Below, piece after piece: positions 15,916 through 24,799 of a stretch of DNA of 64,000 bases. The notes beneath the pieces were generated by a model. It made no database searches. It was not told where the DNA came from and worked only from the letters and a program-made list of their open reading frames with translations. Both the position numbers and the translations under genes were made by a program. The number at the start of each line of letters is the position of its first letter. Positions within the stretch are counted from its first letter, which is position 1. This stretch comes from Maribacter sp. (GTDB taxonomy: Bacteria > Bacteroidota > Bacteroidia > Flavobacteriales > Flavobacteriaceae), in assembly GCA_020629285.1 (NCBI GenBank), contig JAHDDP010000014.1:22307-86306 (forward strand). The letters are read 5' to 3'.

Positions 15916-16631
15916 TCTATACTACTAGCTTTGCGAAGATCATCCGTTGCAAGAAACACATCACCTTTGTTATAATACCACTTACGTACTTTTGGTATTT
16001 TGATTCCGTTTACGGTAATTAGCTCTGAAAGTAAAATGTATTCTCCGTCATTTTTGCTTTCATCATGAAAGAATTGATAGACTTCCATAGCATATGTCTT
16101 TGGGTCGAAGTAAAAGTACCAAGTATCGTTACCTACTTCTTCATCATATGTAGCTTTTAAGACTAGGTACTCTTTTCCTTTAAAGGTTTTCTTGATGACC
16201 TTGTTATCTATAATGGTGCCTGGATCCTTTAATTTCATTGGCAATCCGTATAGATAAGTGTAGTAGTTTTTCATCATTTTAGCGCGATCACAGCTAATAT
16301 TCAAACTATCCTTTATTTTAGGAAAAATAGAGGTGCTACCATTTAATTTTAACGTACAGTGGTTATTATCCAGTTCAGATTCAATAATATAATTGTCTTT
16401 TGTTACTGTGGTCTTAAAATAATTGTTAGGTAATTTCATTTCTACCACGGTACTGCGCATACTGCTTTTTGGATTCTCCATCTCAATAAGCATTTTACCT
16501 TTAAAGGTAGACCAGTTGTTCTCTGGGTCATGAAATGCTATAGCGCGTTCTAATAATTCGTTGCCAGTCATTTCTTGAGCATGGTTTAAAACTCCAGAAA
16601 GCATAAAAATGATTAGCAAAAAATATTTCAT
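15912..16631 (-). CDS. DUF6503-like secreted protein
   Basis: A 239-aa protein with a signal peptide (cleavage near NHA-QE, ~19). The mature part resembles LolA-like or outer-membrane lipoprotein-sorting folds, with the early motif ELLERAIAFHDPENNW typical of the DUF6503 group in flavobacteria, and beta-strand repeats ending in GIKIPKVRKWYYN. Function unproven; probably a periplasmic carrier or folding factor. It is 28 bases downstream of the phosphate transporter gene and may be co-transcribed with it. Confidence 0.75.
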   Translation of the reverse strand: MKYFLLIIFMLSGVLNHAQEMTGNELLERAIAFHDPENNWSTFKGKMLIEMENPKSSMRSTVVEMKLPNNYFKTTVTKDNYIIESELDNNHCTLKLNGSTSIFPKIKDSLNISCDRAKMMKNYYTYLYGLPMKLKDPGTIIDNKVIKKTFKGKEYLVLKATYDEEVGNDTWYFYFDPKTYAMEVYQFFHDESKNDGEYILLSELITVNGIKIPKVRKWYYNKGDVFLATDDLRKASSID

Positions 16632-16659
16632 AAGTGCGGTTTAAGTGTAAAATAGTTTC

Positions 16660-18930
16660 TTAATCTAAAGTAGCTGGCGTAACATCGGCATCATGCTCCT
16701 TGTAATACAGTTCTAAAAGATTCATGGTCGCAGTCATTAAATCTTTTGTCTCTAGCAAAATTGTGAAATACAAAGTTGTGTTTTTAGGACTAGATTCTTC
16801 TGATCTGGTACGCTCTACTTGAAGGCTTATTTTTTGAGATACCAAATCATATAATTCTTGCTTGTTGTTCAAAATATTACCAATTTTTTCAAATGATCTT
16901 TCTTCAAAAGCATGGTAAGTATTGTCTAAGATCTCCGCTAGTTTTATATCAATTTGTTTAAGCTCTTTTATTTGATTATATTTTAATTTCTTGTGGTTAT
17001 TGTTAACATGCTTGTGGCTTACTTTACCGATGTATTCCAATGATTGAGAAATATCGGTTAAATGCCCCATAGCATTAATATAGAAATTACTTGCACCAAT
17101 ATGAGCTTCTTCTAGATTCTTGATAAAATAGAAGGTATGATTTCTAAGATCTTCAATTTCATTCGCCAGTTTAGCGCCCTGCTTTTTGTTTTTATGTAGC
17201 GAGTTGAGGTCTTGTTTTGCTAACCCGTTAATAGAATTAGAATATATCTTATTCGCTCTTTTCACAACATTTGCAATGTTCTTGGCACTTTCTTCGATAA
17301 CCCCTTGAATAGAACTGCTCTCTGCACGTTCTAAAATTTCTTCTTCTTTAGTCTCTTTCAATTTCTTGGTATGAGAAAGGTAATTCTTGCCAATTAATAC
17401 AGTTGCAAAAATTAATAATGCGCCAATTGCATAGATGCCGCCTAGGTGAATAATGTAGGCAATAGTGGCTGCAGCTACGAATGCTACTATTGCGGTAAAG
17501 AACCATCCGCCAATAACGTTTAATACACCTGCAACTCTATATACGGCACTTTCAGAACCCCAGGCTCTATCTGCCAAAGATGTACCCATAGCCACCATAA
17601 AAGTTACATATGTAGTGGATAATGGAAGTTTTAATGATGTTGCCAATGAGATTAGTACACTTGCTACCATTAAGTTTACAGAAGCTCTAATCAGATCAAA
17701 TGCAGGTTGGTCTTTTGCCTTTGCTTTTTGAGCGTACGAAGTTGGTTTTATGAACTGGGTGTCAATTCTCTTTTGTAATGATACCGGTACAATACTATTT
17801 AAATTTTCAGATGCCTTGATTGAAAACTTTACTATTTGTCTGGATAAGTAATTTGGCTCAAAACGTTCTTCACCTTCATCTTGTCTAGATAGGTCTACAC
17901 TAGTTTTTACAACATTTTTAGCTTTTGAAGAAAACCATAAGGTTACTACCATAATTGCACCAGAACCTAATAACAGGTATGTTGGTGTCTGTACCGCAAC
18001 CGCCAATCCTTTCATGTTGTAATCGGTAGCTAATTGTCCTGAATTTGACCAGCTCAAAAACGATTCATACGCAGCTAAAGGCACTCCAATAAAGTTTACC
18101 AAATCATTACCTGCAAAAGCCATTGCCAAGGCGAACGTACCTAGAATAATGATAATGGTGTAAATGTTCCATTTCATGAAAGTCGTTACTAGCCAAGATA
18201 ATGCAAACCATATAATGAAATTCGCCAATGAAAATAATTCAGGATTATCGGAAATAACCATTGATGCTTCAGGACTAATGATAGACGTACCTTTAAGACC
18301 CTTAATAAGTATAAAATATATAATCGCCGTAATAGCCATACCACCAAAAATAGCACCTACCCATTTCGGTTTCTCATTAAATTTGAACGATATTAATACT
18401 CTAGTAATAAATTGAACAATGGCGCCAATAGTGAAAGCGACGACGACAGATAATAAAATACCTAATATGATTTCGGTCGCCTTATCTGTATTAATGTAGT
18501 TTGAAAGTTGTGTAAAATTACCATCTCCTGAATAAATTTTTACTAAGGATATGGCAACAGCGGCACCTAATAATTCAAAAACGATCGAAACCGTAGTAGA
18601 TGTAGGCATTCCCAAAGTATTGAAAAAATCTAGCAAGAGAATGTCGGTAATCATAACGGCCATAAAGACAATCATGATTTCTGCGAAGACAAACTCCGAC
18701 GGATTAAAGATTCCTTTTCTAGCTACTTCCATCATTCCGCTAGATGATACCGCACCAAAGGCTATACCGACACTGGCAACTAGCATAATGGTTTTAAAGG
18801 AAATTGCTTTTGAACCTATTGCTGAATTCAAAAAATTGACGGCGTCATTACTAACACCAACAATTAAATCTGTTATGGCTAACACAGCCAACGCAATAAT
18901 CATGAATAAATATATGTTCTCGCCCATCAA
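16660..18930 (-). CDS. PiT-family inorganic phosphate transporter with C-terminal helical domain
   Basis: A 756-aa transporter. Both PiT repeats are visible: GVSNDAVNFLNSAIGSKAIS (~25-44) near the start and LKLPLSTTYVTFMVAMG (~430) with GWFFTA in the second half. About 11-12 membrane helices span residues 1-520. Residues ~530-756 are soluble, charged and helical, like PhoU/DUF47 partner proteins that are usually encoded separately. Phosphate (or phosphate-metal) symport is the family role. The upstream region has an 11-bp-spaced repeat resembling a Pho box. Start could be the second Met (18927). Confidence 0.92.
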   Translation of the reverse strand: MMGENIYLFMIIALAVLAITDLIVGVSNDAVNFLNSAIGSKAISFKTIMLVASVGIAFGAVSSSGMMEVARKGIFNPSEFVFAEIMIVFMAVMITDILLLDFFNTLGMPTSTTVSIVFELLGAAVAISLVKIYSGDGNFTQLSNYINTDKATEIILGILLSVVVAFTIGAIVQFITRVLISFKFNEKPKWVGAIFGGMAITAIIYFILIKGLKGTSIISPEASMVISDNPELFSLANFIIWFALSWLVTTFMKWNIYTIIIILGTFALAMAFAGNDLVNFIGVPLAAYESFLSWSNSGQLATDYNMKGLAVAVQTPTYLLLGSGAIMVVTLWFSSKAKNVVKTSVDLSRQDEGEERFEPNYLSRQIVKFSIKASENLNSIVPVSLQKRIDTQFIKPTSYAQKAKAKDQPAFDLIRASVNLMVASVLISLATSLKLPLSTTYVTFMVAMGTSLADRAWGSESAVYRVAGVLNVIGGWFFTAIVAFVAAATIAYIIHLGGIYAIGALLIFATVLIGKNYLSHTKKLKETKEEEILERAESSSIQGVIEESAKNIANVVKRANKIYSNSINGLAKQDLNSLHKNKKQGAKLANEIEDLRNHTFYFIKNLEEAHIGASNFYINAMGHLTDISQSLEYIGKVSHKHVNNNHKKLKYNQIKELKQIDIKLAEILDNTYHAFEERSFEKIGNILNNKQELYDLVSQKISLQVERTRSEESSPKNTTLYFTILLETKDLMTATMNLLELYYKEHDADVTPATLD

Positions 18931-18946
18931 AAAATTAAATAAGGAA

Positions 18947-18990
18947 CAAAAATGACACTATAAATTATCATTAAGGTTAAAATAAGGTTA
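18947..18990 (-). promoter_or_regulatory. Pho-box-like direct repeats at the phosphate transporter promoter
   Basis: On the minus strand TAACCTT occurs twice with 11-bp spacing (plus-strand AAGGTTA at 18973-18979 and 18984-18990). A -7-like CATTTTTG (18947-18954) lies 19 bases further downstream, so the repeats sit where a -33 element would be. The 8-bp unit resembles the CTTAACCT-type repeats with 11-bp period known for PhoB/SphR Pho boxes. The transporter ATG is 17 bases beyond the -7. Confidence 0.55.
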
Positions 18991-19159
18991 TGAAGTTAAT
19001 ATCGTATACTTCGCAATACTTGTTATACACAGGTCAACAACAAAATTTAGTTGATGAAAATACTAAATTCTTTTGGAAAAAGAATGTTTGTTTTAATATC
19101 TATATCACTTGACTAAAACCGAAGAGTGGGGTAGGTTTTATTTTAAGAGGTTGAAAATA

Positions 19160-19558
19160 TTATTTGGTTTTGTTAGCTGCTAATTTTAAGGAACTTACGG
19201 TAGATGCTGTTGAAGAACCAACCTTTGCTGTTTTAGGTAGTGTTATGCGTTTTGCATAAAGTGTCTCTAAAATTTCAGCTTGTTCTCCTTCTCTCACCTT
19301 AATTTCTAGGTTTATAGGCTCATAGCCCACGAATTGGACCAAGATATTATGTGTGCCGGCAGCTATATCGTTAAATTCAAAATTGCCTCTAAAATTTGTT
19401 TGGGTAGAAAGAGTGGCGTTGTCCAAACTTATAGAAGCCATCAATAATGGTTCATTGTAAAACTCGCCATCTAAAATTTTACCTTTAATAGAACTATTTT
19501 CTTGTGCATAAGACAAAGAGCAACATACTAAAACGAATAAAATGTAAATTTTTTTCAT
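19160..19558 (-). CDS. Carboxypeptidase-like regulatory domain protein, 132 aa
   Basis: A small secreted protein with a signal peptide cleaved near SYA-QE (~19), followed by one carboxypeptidase regulatory-like (CNA-B type) beta-sandwich of ~80 residues (IKGKILDG ... LLMASISLDNA ... GNFEFNDIAAGTHNILVQFVGYE), then a 35-residue Ser/Thr/Lys-rich tail. This is the domain found at the front of TonB receptors, but no barrel follows. Its promoter region has the Pho-box-like repeats, so a phosphate-starvation role with the adjacent transporter is plausible. Not otherwise known. Confidence 0.8.
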   Translation of the reverse strand: MKKIYILFVLVCCSLSYAQENSSIKGKILDGEFYNEPLLMASISLDNATLSTQTNFRGNFEFNDIAAGTHNILVQFVGYEPINLEIKVREGEQAEILETLYAKRITLPKTAKVGSSTASTVSSLKLAANKTK

Positions 19559-19575
19559 AGGTAAATTAACTGTTG

Positions 19576-19641
19576 CAAATAAAACAACCCAAGGTTAAGT
19601 TAAGGTTAAGTTAGAATTACCAATATATGTTTTAAAGGTTA
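19576..19641. promoter_or_regulatory. Second Pho-box-like repeat array
   Basis: AAGGTTA occurs at 19591-19597, 19602-19608 and 19635-19641, all on one 11-bp phase (offsets 0, 11, 44); 19613-19619 is a 5-of-7 match at offset 22. A -7-like TTTATTTG (minus strand, 19576-19583) lies below them. Relative to their -7 elements, the repeats at both promoters share the offset of 19 bases. The array lies between the minus gene at 19558 and dgt (19732) and could serve either. Confidence 0.55.
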
Positions 19642-19731
19642 AGTTTCTAATTCCTAATGTTTTATTGTAATTGGCACCTGCTGCATTAAAATAAGCAAAT
19701 GGCGTATCTTGCGAACTTTAAAATAATGTAC

Positions 19732-21075
19732 ATGAATTGGGAGCAATTACTTTCTTTAAGAAGACAAGGAGATAAGAATAAAAGGTTACGAAATGAGCAA
19801 GATGAAACTCGCTTAGGGTTCGATGTTGATTATGACCGCGTAATATTTTCTTCTGCATTTAGAAGTCTTCAAGATAAGACCCAAGTTATACCGCTTTCAA
19901 AAACCGATTTTGTACATACAAGATTAACACATAGCCTTGAAGTTTCTGTGGTTGGTAGAAGCTTAGGTAGGCTGGCAGGGAAAAAAATAATTGAAAAACA
20001 CCCATATCTAAAAGAGGTTCACGGATATCAATTCAATGATTTTGGCGGTATTGTAGCTGCCGCAGCTTTAGCGCATGATATAGGAAATCCGCCTTTTGGT
20101 CATAGTGGTGAAAAAGCTATTGGAGAATATTTTAAAACCGGAAACGGATTAAAATTCAAAGCATTACTTTCTGATGTGGAATACCAAGATATTATCGATT
20201 TTGAGGGTAATGCCAACGGATTTCGATTATTGACCCAAGATAGGGCAGGAGTTTCTGGCGGTCTACGTTTAAGCTATGCTACTCTGGGCGCTTTTATGAA
20301 ATACCCAAAGGAGTCATTGCCTAAAAAACCAACGAACCATATCTGCGATAAAAAATTTGGATTCTTTCAAAGTGAAAAGCACATTTTTGAAAGTGTTGCC
20401 GAAGATTTAGGTCTGCAAAGCCGAAGCACTGATGGTACCATTTCTTACAGTAGACACCCTTTGACTTTTTTGGTGGAAGCTGCAGATGATATCTGTTATA
20501 CCATTATCGATTTTGAAGATGGTATTAATTTAGGACTAATTTCAGAAGATTATGCTCTAGAATACCTAATAAAACTGGTTAAGGACACTATAAATACCAA
20601 GAAGTATAATTCTTTGGAATATATGGAAGATAGGCTAAGCTACTTACGTGCCCTGGCCATAAATACACTCATTCAAGATGCTGTTTCTATATTTATCGAG
20701 AATGAAGAAAGTATATTAAATGGTTCTTTTGAAGTCTCTTTATTGGATAAAAGTAAATTTAAAGCCCAAATTGAAGATATTATAAGTTTAAGTGTTCAAA
20801 AAATATATCAATCTCAAGAAGTGGTAGAAAAAGAGATAGCTGGTTATACCATTATTTCCGATATTCTAGATGTGTATATCGATGCATTGATCGGTAAGAA
20901 AAATAATAAAGCGTCTAATTACCATAAACTTATTTTAAGAACGCTGCCCGGGTTTTATCAAGATACGAATGTATCATTGTATCAAATTGTTTTGAATACG
21001 TGTTGTTATGTTGCAAGTCTGTCTGATAGTGCTGCAGTACATATGCACAACAAGATTAAAGGAAAAACTCTTTAG
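19732..21075 (+). CDS. dgt: Deoxyguanosinetriphosphate triphosphohydrolase
   Basis: A 447-aa HD-domain dNTPase hydrolysing dGTP to deoxyguanosine and triphosphate. I start at ATG 19732 (MNWEQLLSLRRQGD), matching family starts; 11 upstream in-frame codons are probably untranslated. HD motif residues: TRLTHSLEV (~59-67) and AALAHDIGNPPFGHSGE (~107-123); further DICYTIIDFEDG (~257-268). Controls dNTP pools and may limit phage. Its stop overlaps the convergent DUF3078 gene by 4 bases. Confidence 0.93.
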   Translation: MNWEQLLSLRRQGDKNKRLRNEQDETRLGFDVDYDRVIFSSAFRSLQDKTQVIPLSKTDFVHTRLTHSLEVSVVGRSLGRLAGKKIIEKHPYLKEVHGYQFNDFGGIVAAAALAHDIGNPPFGHSGEKAIGEYFKTGNGLKFKALLSDVEYQDIIDFEGNANGFRLLTQDRAGVSGGLRLSYATLGAFMKYPKESLPKKPTNHICDKKFGFFQSEKHIFESVAEDLGLQSRSTDGTISYSRHPLTFLVEAADDICYTIIDFEDGINLGLISEDYALEYLIKLVKDTINTKKYNSLEYMEDRLSYLRALAINTLIQDAVSIFIENEESILNGSFEVSLLDKSKFKAQIEDIISLSVQKIYQSQEVVEKEIAGYTIISDILDVYIDALIGKKNNKASNYHKLILRTLPGFYQDTNVSLYQIVLNTCCYVASLSDSAAVHMHNKIKGKTL

Positions 21076-22190
21076 AAGGCGTATAAAACACCCACGCCTA
21101 GTACTTGTTTAAACTGAATTTTTGGTACACCAGGATTTACAATAGTGCCATTATCGTTTTTGACAACGTCAAACAGAATATCGTCATCATAAATTATTTG
21201 TGTACCTAAACTGGTGCTAATGAATTTATTGACCTTCATGTTAAAGGTAAGTTCCCAATCTACATCAACGTTTCCAAAACTTTTAATATAATCCGAATAT
21301 AAGTTCAGTCTACTTTTCATTTCAATATTATCTGCAATAGAATAATTAAAGTTGTTGGTAATTAAGATACCAAGTTCCAATAAATGATTTTCACCTGGTG
21401 TAATGACATTACCATCTGCATCTAAAACAGCTTTTTGAACACCAAAAGCCCCATTGTCTGCCAAATCTTGATCTAATACAAAGGTTGATTTTTGAGTTAA
21501 TGGCGAAAGGTAAAGATTAAATTTCTCGTCTTTCGTAATATATGATGTACCCGCACCAAACAGTAGATAGCCGGGCGCCATAAACCTTGATATAGGTGTA
21601 TCTCTATCAGGGTATTTATAACCGTTAGAGAATTGTGTGTTGAAGTTTAACTGGACCGAATAAAACCACCTACTATCATTGTCTTTTTTGAAACCCAGGT
21701 TGGAACTTAAACGAATTACATCTTCGGTTTTTCTAAGTTTTCGTCCTTCTTGAGCATTTAAACCATAACGTAGTTCTAAATTGTTGTCCCATTGAAAGTT
21801 GTTGAATTTATACTTTCTCGCAAATTTTAAAAATCCAAGACCACTGATCGCATTGTCACCACCAGCATTCCAGTTTACAAAGGCTACTTCACTTATGTTG
21901 ATACCAAAGCTATTTTCCGTTTCCCAGAAAGAAGGTACCCTAAAACGTTTAAAACCTTTTTGTAAGGTCTTGGTTTTTTTAAAATCTATATTGGGTATTT
22001 GAAGATTTACGTCTTTTTTAGGAGTATAAATTTTATCGACTGTTCTTCTTATAACAATGGTGTCTACAGCTATACTGTCTACGGTAACACTATCTACAAG
22101 AATTGGAGCCGGTATGGTGTCTTGACCAAATGAAAACGTGGCTACCAACAGGAATAACGGAATTAAGATTTTAAGCGATTTTGAAGCCAT
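21072..22190 (-). CDS. DUF3078 domain-containing protein
   Basis: A 372-aa secreted protein with signal peptide (FLLVATFSFGQD, ~22). After a Val/Asp-rich linker, the DUF3078 region begins at ~85 (FWETENSFGINISEVAFVNWNAGGDN), followed by alternating beta-strands to the C-terminus ending VLGVGVLYAF, typical of an outer-membrane beta-barrel. Common in Bacteroidota; function unknown. It starts 6 bases after the dxs stop, so it is part of the dxs transcript. Confidence 0.88.
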   Translation of the reverse strand: MASKSLKILIPLFLLVATFSFGQDTIPAPILVDSVTVDSIAVDTIVIRRTVDKIYTPKKDVNLQIPNIDFKKTKTLQKGFKRFRVPSFWETENSFGINISEVAFVNWNAGGDNAISGLGFLKFARKYKFNNFQWDNNLELRYGLNAQEGRKLRKTEDVIRLSSNLGFKKDNDSRWFYSVQLNFNTQFSNGYKYPDRDTPISRFMAPGYLLFGAGTSYITKDEKFNLYLSPLTQKSTFVLDQDLADNGAFGVQKAVLDADGNVITPGENHLLELGILITNNFNYSIADNIEMKSRLNLYSDYIKSFGNVDVDWELTFNMKVNKFISTSLGTQIIYDDDILFDVVKNDNGTIVNPGVPKIQFKQVLGVGVLYAF

Positions 22191-22196
22191 TATATT

Positions 22197-23963
22197 TTAT
22201 AGAAACTGTTGTACATATTGTTTTACGGACATCTGATCTATTCCTGCTATTTTATACAGATTTTCGGTCGCACCGTGGGTAATGAAATAATCAGGAATGC
22301 CAAATATCTTAATTATTTTGTGGATTCCAATATTATTTGCAAATTCTAATACAGCGCTACCAAATCCACCAACAGCTGAACCATCTTCTAGCGTAACAAT
22401 ATGATCGTATTTCTGTAAGATTTCTTTTAACAAAATAGTATCCAGCGGTTTAATGAATGGAAAATCATAATGAGCAATTGCTGTGTGTTGGTCCAATTCT
22501 GACAGCAAATTTGATGCCATATTTCCTATTGGGCCTGTACTTAAAATGGCAATTTTATTTCCTTCTTTTAAAACTTTCGCTTTTCCAATTGTAAGTTTTT
22601 CCATTGGTGCTTGCCAATCTATTAAATTACCTCTACCACGAGGATACCTGATGGCAATAGGATGGTCTAAACCTAATTGTGCGGTATACATTATATTGCG
22701 TAGCTCAATTTCATTTAGTGGTGAAAATATAATTAGATTTGGTATGCATCTTAAATAAGAAATATCAAAAACACCGTGATGCGTTGGTCCGTCTTCACCC
22801 ACCAATCCTGCACGATCCAAGCAGAAAATCACTGGTAAATTTTGTATAGCTACATCATGTATAACCTGATCATAGGCACGTTGTAGAAATGTAGAGTAGA
22901 TATTACAGAATACGACCAAACCGTCAGTAGCCATACCTGCAGCCAACGTTACTGCGTGCTGTTCTGCAATACCAACGTCAAAAGCCCTGTTGGGTATAGC
23001 TTCCATCATAAATTTTAGAGAGCTACCTGTGGGCATAGCGGGAGTTATACCTACTATTTTTTCATTCTTTTGGGCAAGTTCAACTAATGTCTTACCAAAT
23101 ACATCTTGAAACTTGGGTGGTTGGGTAACGTTTGTTTTCTTTTGTAGTTCACCCGTTTGCTTATTAAACTTACCGGGCGCATGATAGGTAACCTGATTCT
23201 CCTCTGCCTTTTTTAACCCTTTTCCTTTCGTGGTGATTACGTGTAGCAATTTAGGACCTTCAATATGCTTTAAACGTTCTAATTCTTTTGCCAGACCGTG
23301 TAAATCATGACCGTCTATAGGACCTGTGTAATTAAAATTAAGGCACTCAAAAATATTCTCTTCTTTTGCGGTACCTGTTTTTACGTTGGTTAAGTATTTT
23401 TTTAATGCACCAACACTTGGGTCGATCCCCATGGCATTGTCATTGAGAACCACTAGAATATTCGCGTTGGTAACTCCGGCATGGTTTAATCCTTCAAAAG
23501 CCATACCGCTGGCTATAGAAGCATCTCCAATAACGGCAATATGTTGTCGTTGTAATTTACCTTGTAATTGGGCTGCTAAAGCCATACCCAACAAAGCGGA
23601 AATAGAAGTAGAGCTATGCCCCGTACCAAAAGCATCATATTCGCTTTCTTCCATTTTTGGAAAGCCACTTATGCCACCTAATTGTCTATTGGTGTTAAAA
23701 ATATTTTTTCTACCGGTCAGTATTTTATGACCGTAGGCTTGGTGTCCAACATCCCATATTAACTTGTCTATGGGTGTATTGAAAACATAATGTAACGCTA
23801 TTGTCAATTCTACAACACCTAAACTGGCACCTAAATGACCTTCTTTAACCGAAACAATGTCGATTATAAATTCACGTAACTCAACAGCCAATTGTTCCAA
23901 ATCTTTTTCTTTTAAAGATTTAAGGTCGTTGGGTGAATTGATATGTTCTAGTATCGATTTCAA
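22197..23963 (-). CDS. dxs: 1-deoxy-D-xylulose-5-phosphate synthase
   Basis: A 588-aa thiamine-diphosphate enzyme that condenses pyruvate and glyceraldehyde 3-phosphate, the first step of the MEP isoprenoid pathway. Seen: HVGHQAYGHKILTGR-like motif (WDVGHQAYGHK, ~70-80), the ThDP GDAS-to-NDN motif (IGDASIASGMAFEGLNHAG ... NDNAMGID), and the transketolase-like C-terminal half with GVAEQHAVTLAAG-type site (VGIAEQHAV) and RAGLVGEDGPTHHG. Shorter than the usual 620-640 aa but all domains present. Supplies precursors used by the polyprenyl synthase near 51 kb. Confidence 0.96.
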   Translation of the reverse strand: MKSILEHINSPNDLKSLKEKDLEQLAVELREFIIDIVSVKEGHLGASLGVVELTIALHYVFNTPIDKLIWDVGHQAYGHKILTGRKNIFNTNRQLGGISGFPKMEESEYDAFGTGHSSTSISALLGMALAAQLQGKLQRQHIAVIGDASIASGMAFEGLNHAGVTNANILVVLNDNAMGIDPSVGALKKYLTNVKTGTAKEENIFECLNFNYTGPIDGHDLHGLAKELERLKHIEGPKLLHVITTKGKGLKKAEENQVTYHAPGKFNKQTGELQKKTNVTQPPKFQDVFGKTLVELAQKNEKIVGITPAMPTGSSLKFMMEAIPNRAFDVGIAEQHAVTLAAGMATDGLVVFCNIYSTFLQRAYDQVIHDVAIQNLPVIFCLDRAGLVGEDGPTHHGVFDISYLRCIPNLIIFSPLNEIELRNIMYTAQLGLDHPIAIRYPRGRGNLIDWQAPMEKLTIGKAKVLKEGNKIAILSTGPIGNMASNLLSELDQHTAIAHYDFPFIKPLDTILLKEILQKYDHIVTLEDGSAVGGFGSAVLEFANNIGIHKIIKIFGIPDYFITHGATENLYKIAGIDQMSVKQYVQQFL

Positions 23964-23982
23964 ACTGTGGGTATAATGAATA

Positions 23983-23990
23983 CAAAAATA
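23983..23990 (-). promoter_or_regulatory. -7 promoter element of dxs
   Basis: TATTTTTG on the minus strand, 20 bases before the dxs ATG. It matches TAnnTTTG exactly; no clear -33 TTG. Confidence 0.5.
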
Positions 23991-24013
23991 CTTTTTTAAA
24001 AATGAAACTGTCG

Positions 24014-24021
24014 TATTTTTG
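24014..24021 (+). promoter_or_regulatory. -7 promoter element of tadA, very close to the start codon
   Basis: TATTTTTG on the plus strand ends 5 bases before the ATG at 24027. If it is used, transcription starts at or next to the ATG, implying a leaderless or nearly leaderless mRNA, or use of the internal ATG at 24057. Confidence 0.5.
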
Positions 24022-24026
24022 AACCT

Positions 24027-24470
24027 ATGGTTTTACCTTACGATGATACTTATTTTATGAAAAAGGCGCTACAAGAGGCAGAGTACGCCCTTGAAGCTGG
24101 CGAAGTACCTGTAGGTGCAGTAATTGTAGTGCAAGATAGAATCATTGCCAGAGCACATAATCTTACTGAAAAATTAAACGATGTTACGGCGCATGCCGAA
24201 ATGCAGGCAATCACTTCGGCCGCAAATTTTTTAGGTGGAAAATATTTAAAGGACTGTACGCTTTACGTAACCTTAGAGCCATGCCAAATGTGTGCTGGTG
24301 CTTTGTATTGGAGCCAGATCGGTAAAATCGTTTATGGCGCTACAGATGAACAACGTGGGTGCGGAGTTATGGGAACTACATTGCATCCTAAAACTAAAAT
24401 ATCTGGTGGTGTTTTAGAAGATGAAGCTGCAAGTTTATTGCTTCAGTTTTTTGCTAAGAAAAGAAAATAG
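24027..24470 (+). CDS. tadA: tRNA-specific adenosine deaminase
   Basis: A 147-aa zinc deaminase converting wobble adenosine 34 of tRNA-Arg(ACG) to inosine. Zinc-site motifs: THAHAEMQAI-type HAE (VTAHAEMQAITSAA, ~54-67) with the catalytic Glu, and the PCQMC motif (LEPCQMCAGALYWS, ~84-97). YGATDEQRGCGVMG matches TadA. The segment DDTYFMKKALQEAE before the core is conserved in relatives, which supports the ATG at 24027 over the internal one at 24057. Confidence 0.93.
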   Translation: MVLPYDDTYFMKKALQEAEYALEAGEVPVGAVIVVQDRIIARAHNLTEKLNDVTAHAEMQAITSAANFLGGKYLKDCTLYVTLEPCQMCAGALYWSQIGKIVYGATDEQRGCGVMGTTLHPKTKISGGVLEDEAASLLLQFFAKKRK

Positions 24471-24479
24471 GATTTAGTA

Positions 24480-24510
24480 TAAACGAAAAACCACGCAATA
24501 GCGCGGTTAT
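24480..24510 (-). terminator. Terminator of the cold-shock gene
   Basis: On the minus strand AACCGCGC and GCGTGGTT form an 8-bp stem (one G-U) with a 4-base loop, followed by UUUUUCG, 22 bases past the cold-shock stop codon. Read on the plus strand the G-U becomes an A-C mismatch, so it favours the minus direction. Confidence 0.7.
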
Positions 24511-24531
24511 CTAGTTTTTCATGAAAGAAAT

Positions 24532-24723
24532 TTATAGTACTTGTACTTGCCCTGCAACTGTACCTTTTCTTCCTTCTTCCTCTTCGTAGCTCACTTTATC
24601 ACCTTCTCTAATTTCTGTGCCGTGTAAAGCGGTGGCATGAACAAAAATATCTTTTCCAGTTTCTTCATTGGTTATAAATCCATAACCTTTAGATTCATTG
24701 TAAAATTTGACGGTACCAATCAT
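24532..24723 (-). CDS. Cold-shock domain protein
   Basis: A 63-aa single cold-shock domain. RNP1 (GYGFITN, ~13-19) and RNP2 (DIFVHATAL, ~25-33) are intact, and the length is the usual 63-70 residues. Members bind single-stranded RNA and melt secondary structure; in Bacteroidota several copies occur, not all cold-induced. Monocistronic, with terminator just downstream. The 5' leader to the next gene is short (76 bases), without a long cold-shock leader. Confidence 0.95.
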   Translation of the reverse strand: MIGTVKFYNESKGYGFITNEETGKDIFVHATALHGTEIREGDKVSYEEEEGRKGTVAGQVQVL

Positions 24724-24799
24724 TGTATTGAAATTTTAATATTAACATTCTAATTTAATATTTTTTCCTGTTGATTGGTAGGAAATTGAGGGTTTATTT

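Noticed and set aside
19054..19116. 20-codon plus-strand ORF in the gap upstream of the phosphate transporter
   Set aside because: Too short, no promoter, terminator or neighbour that would support it.
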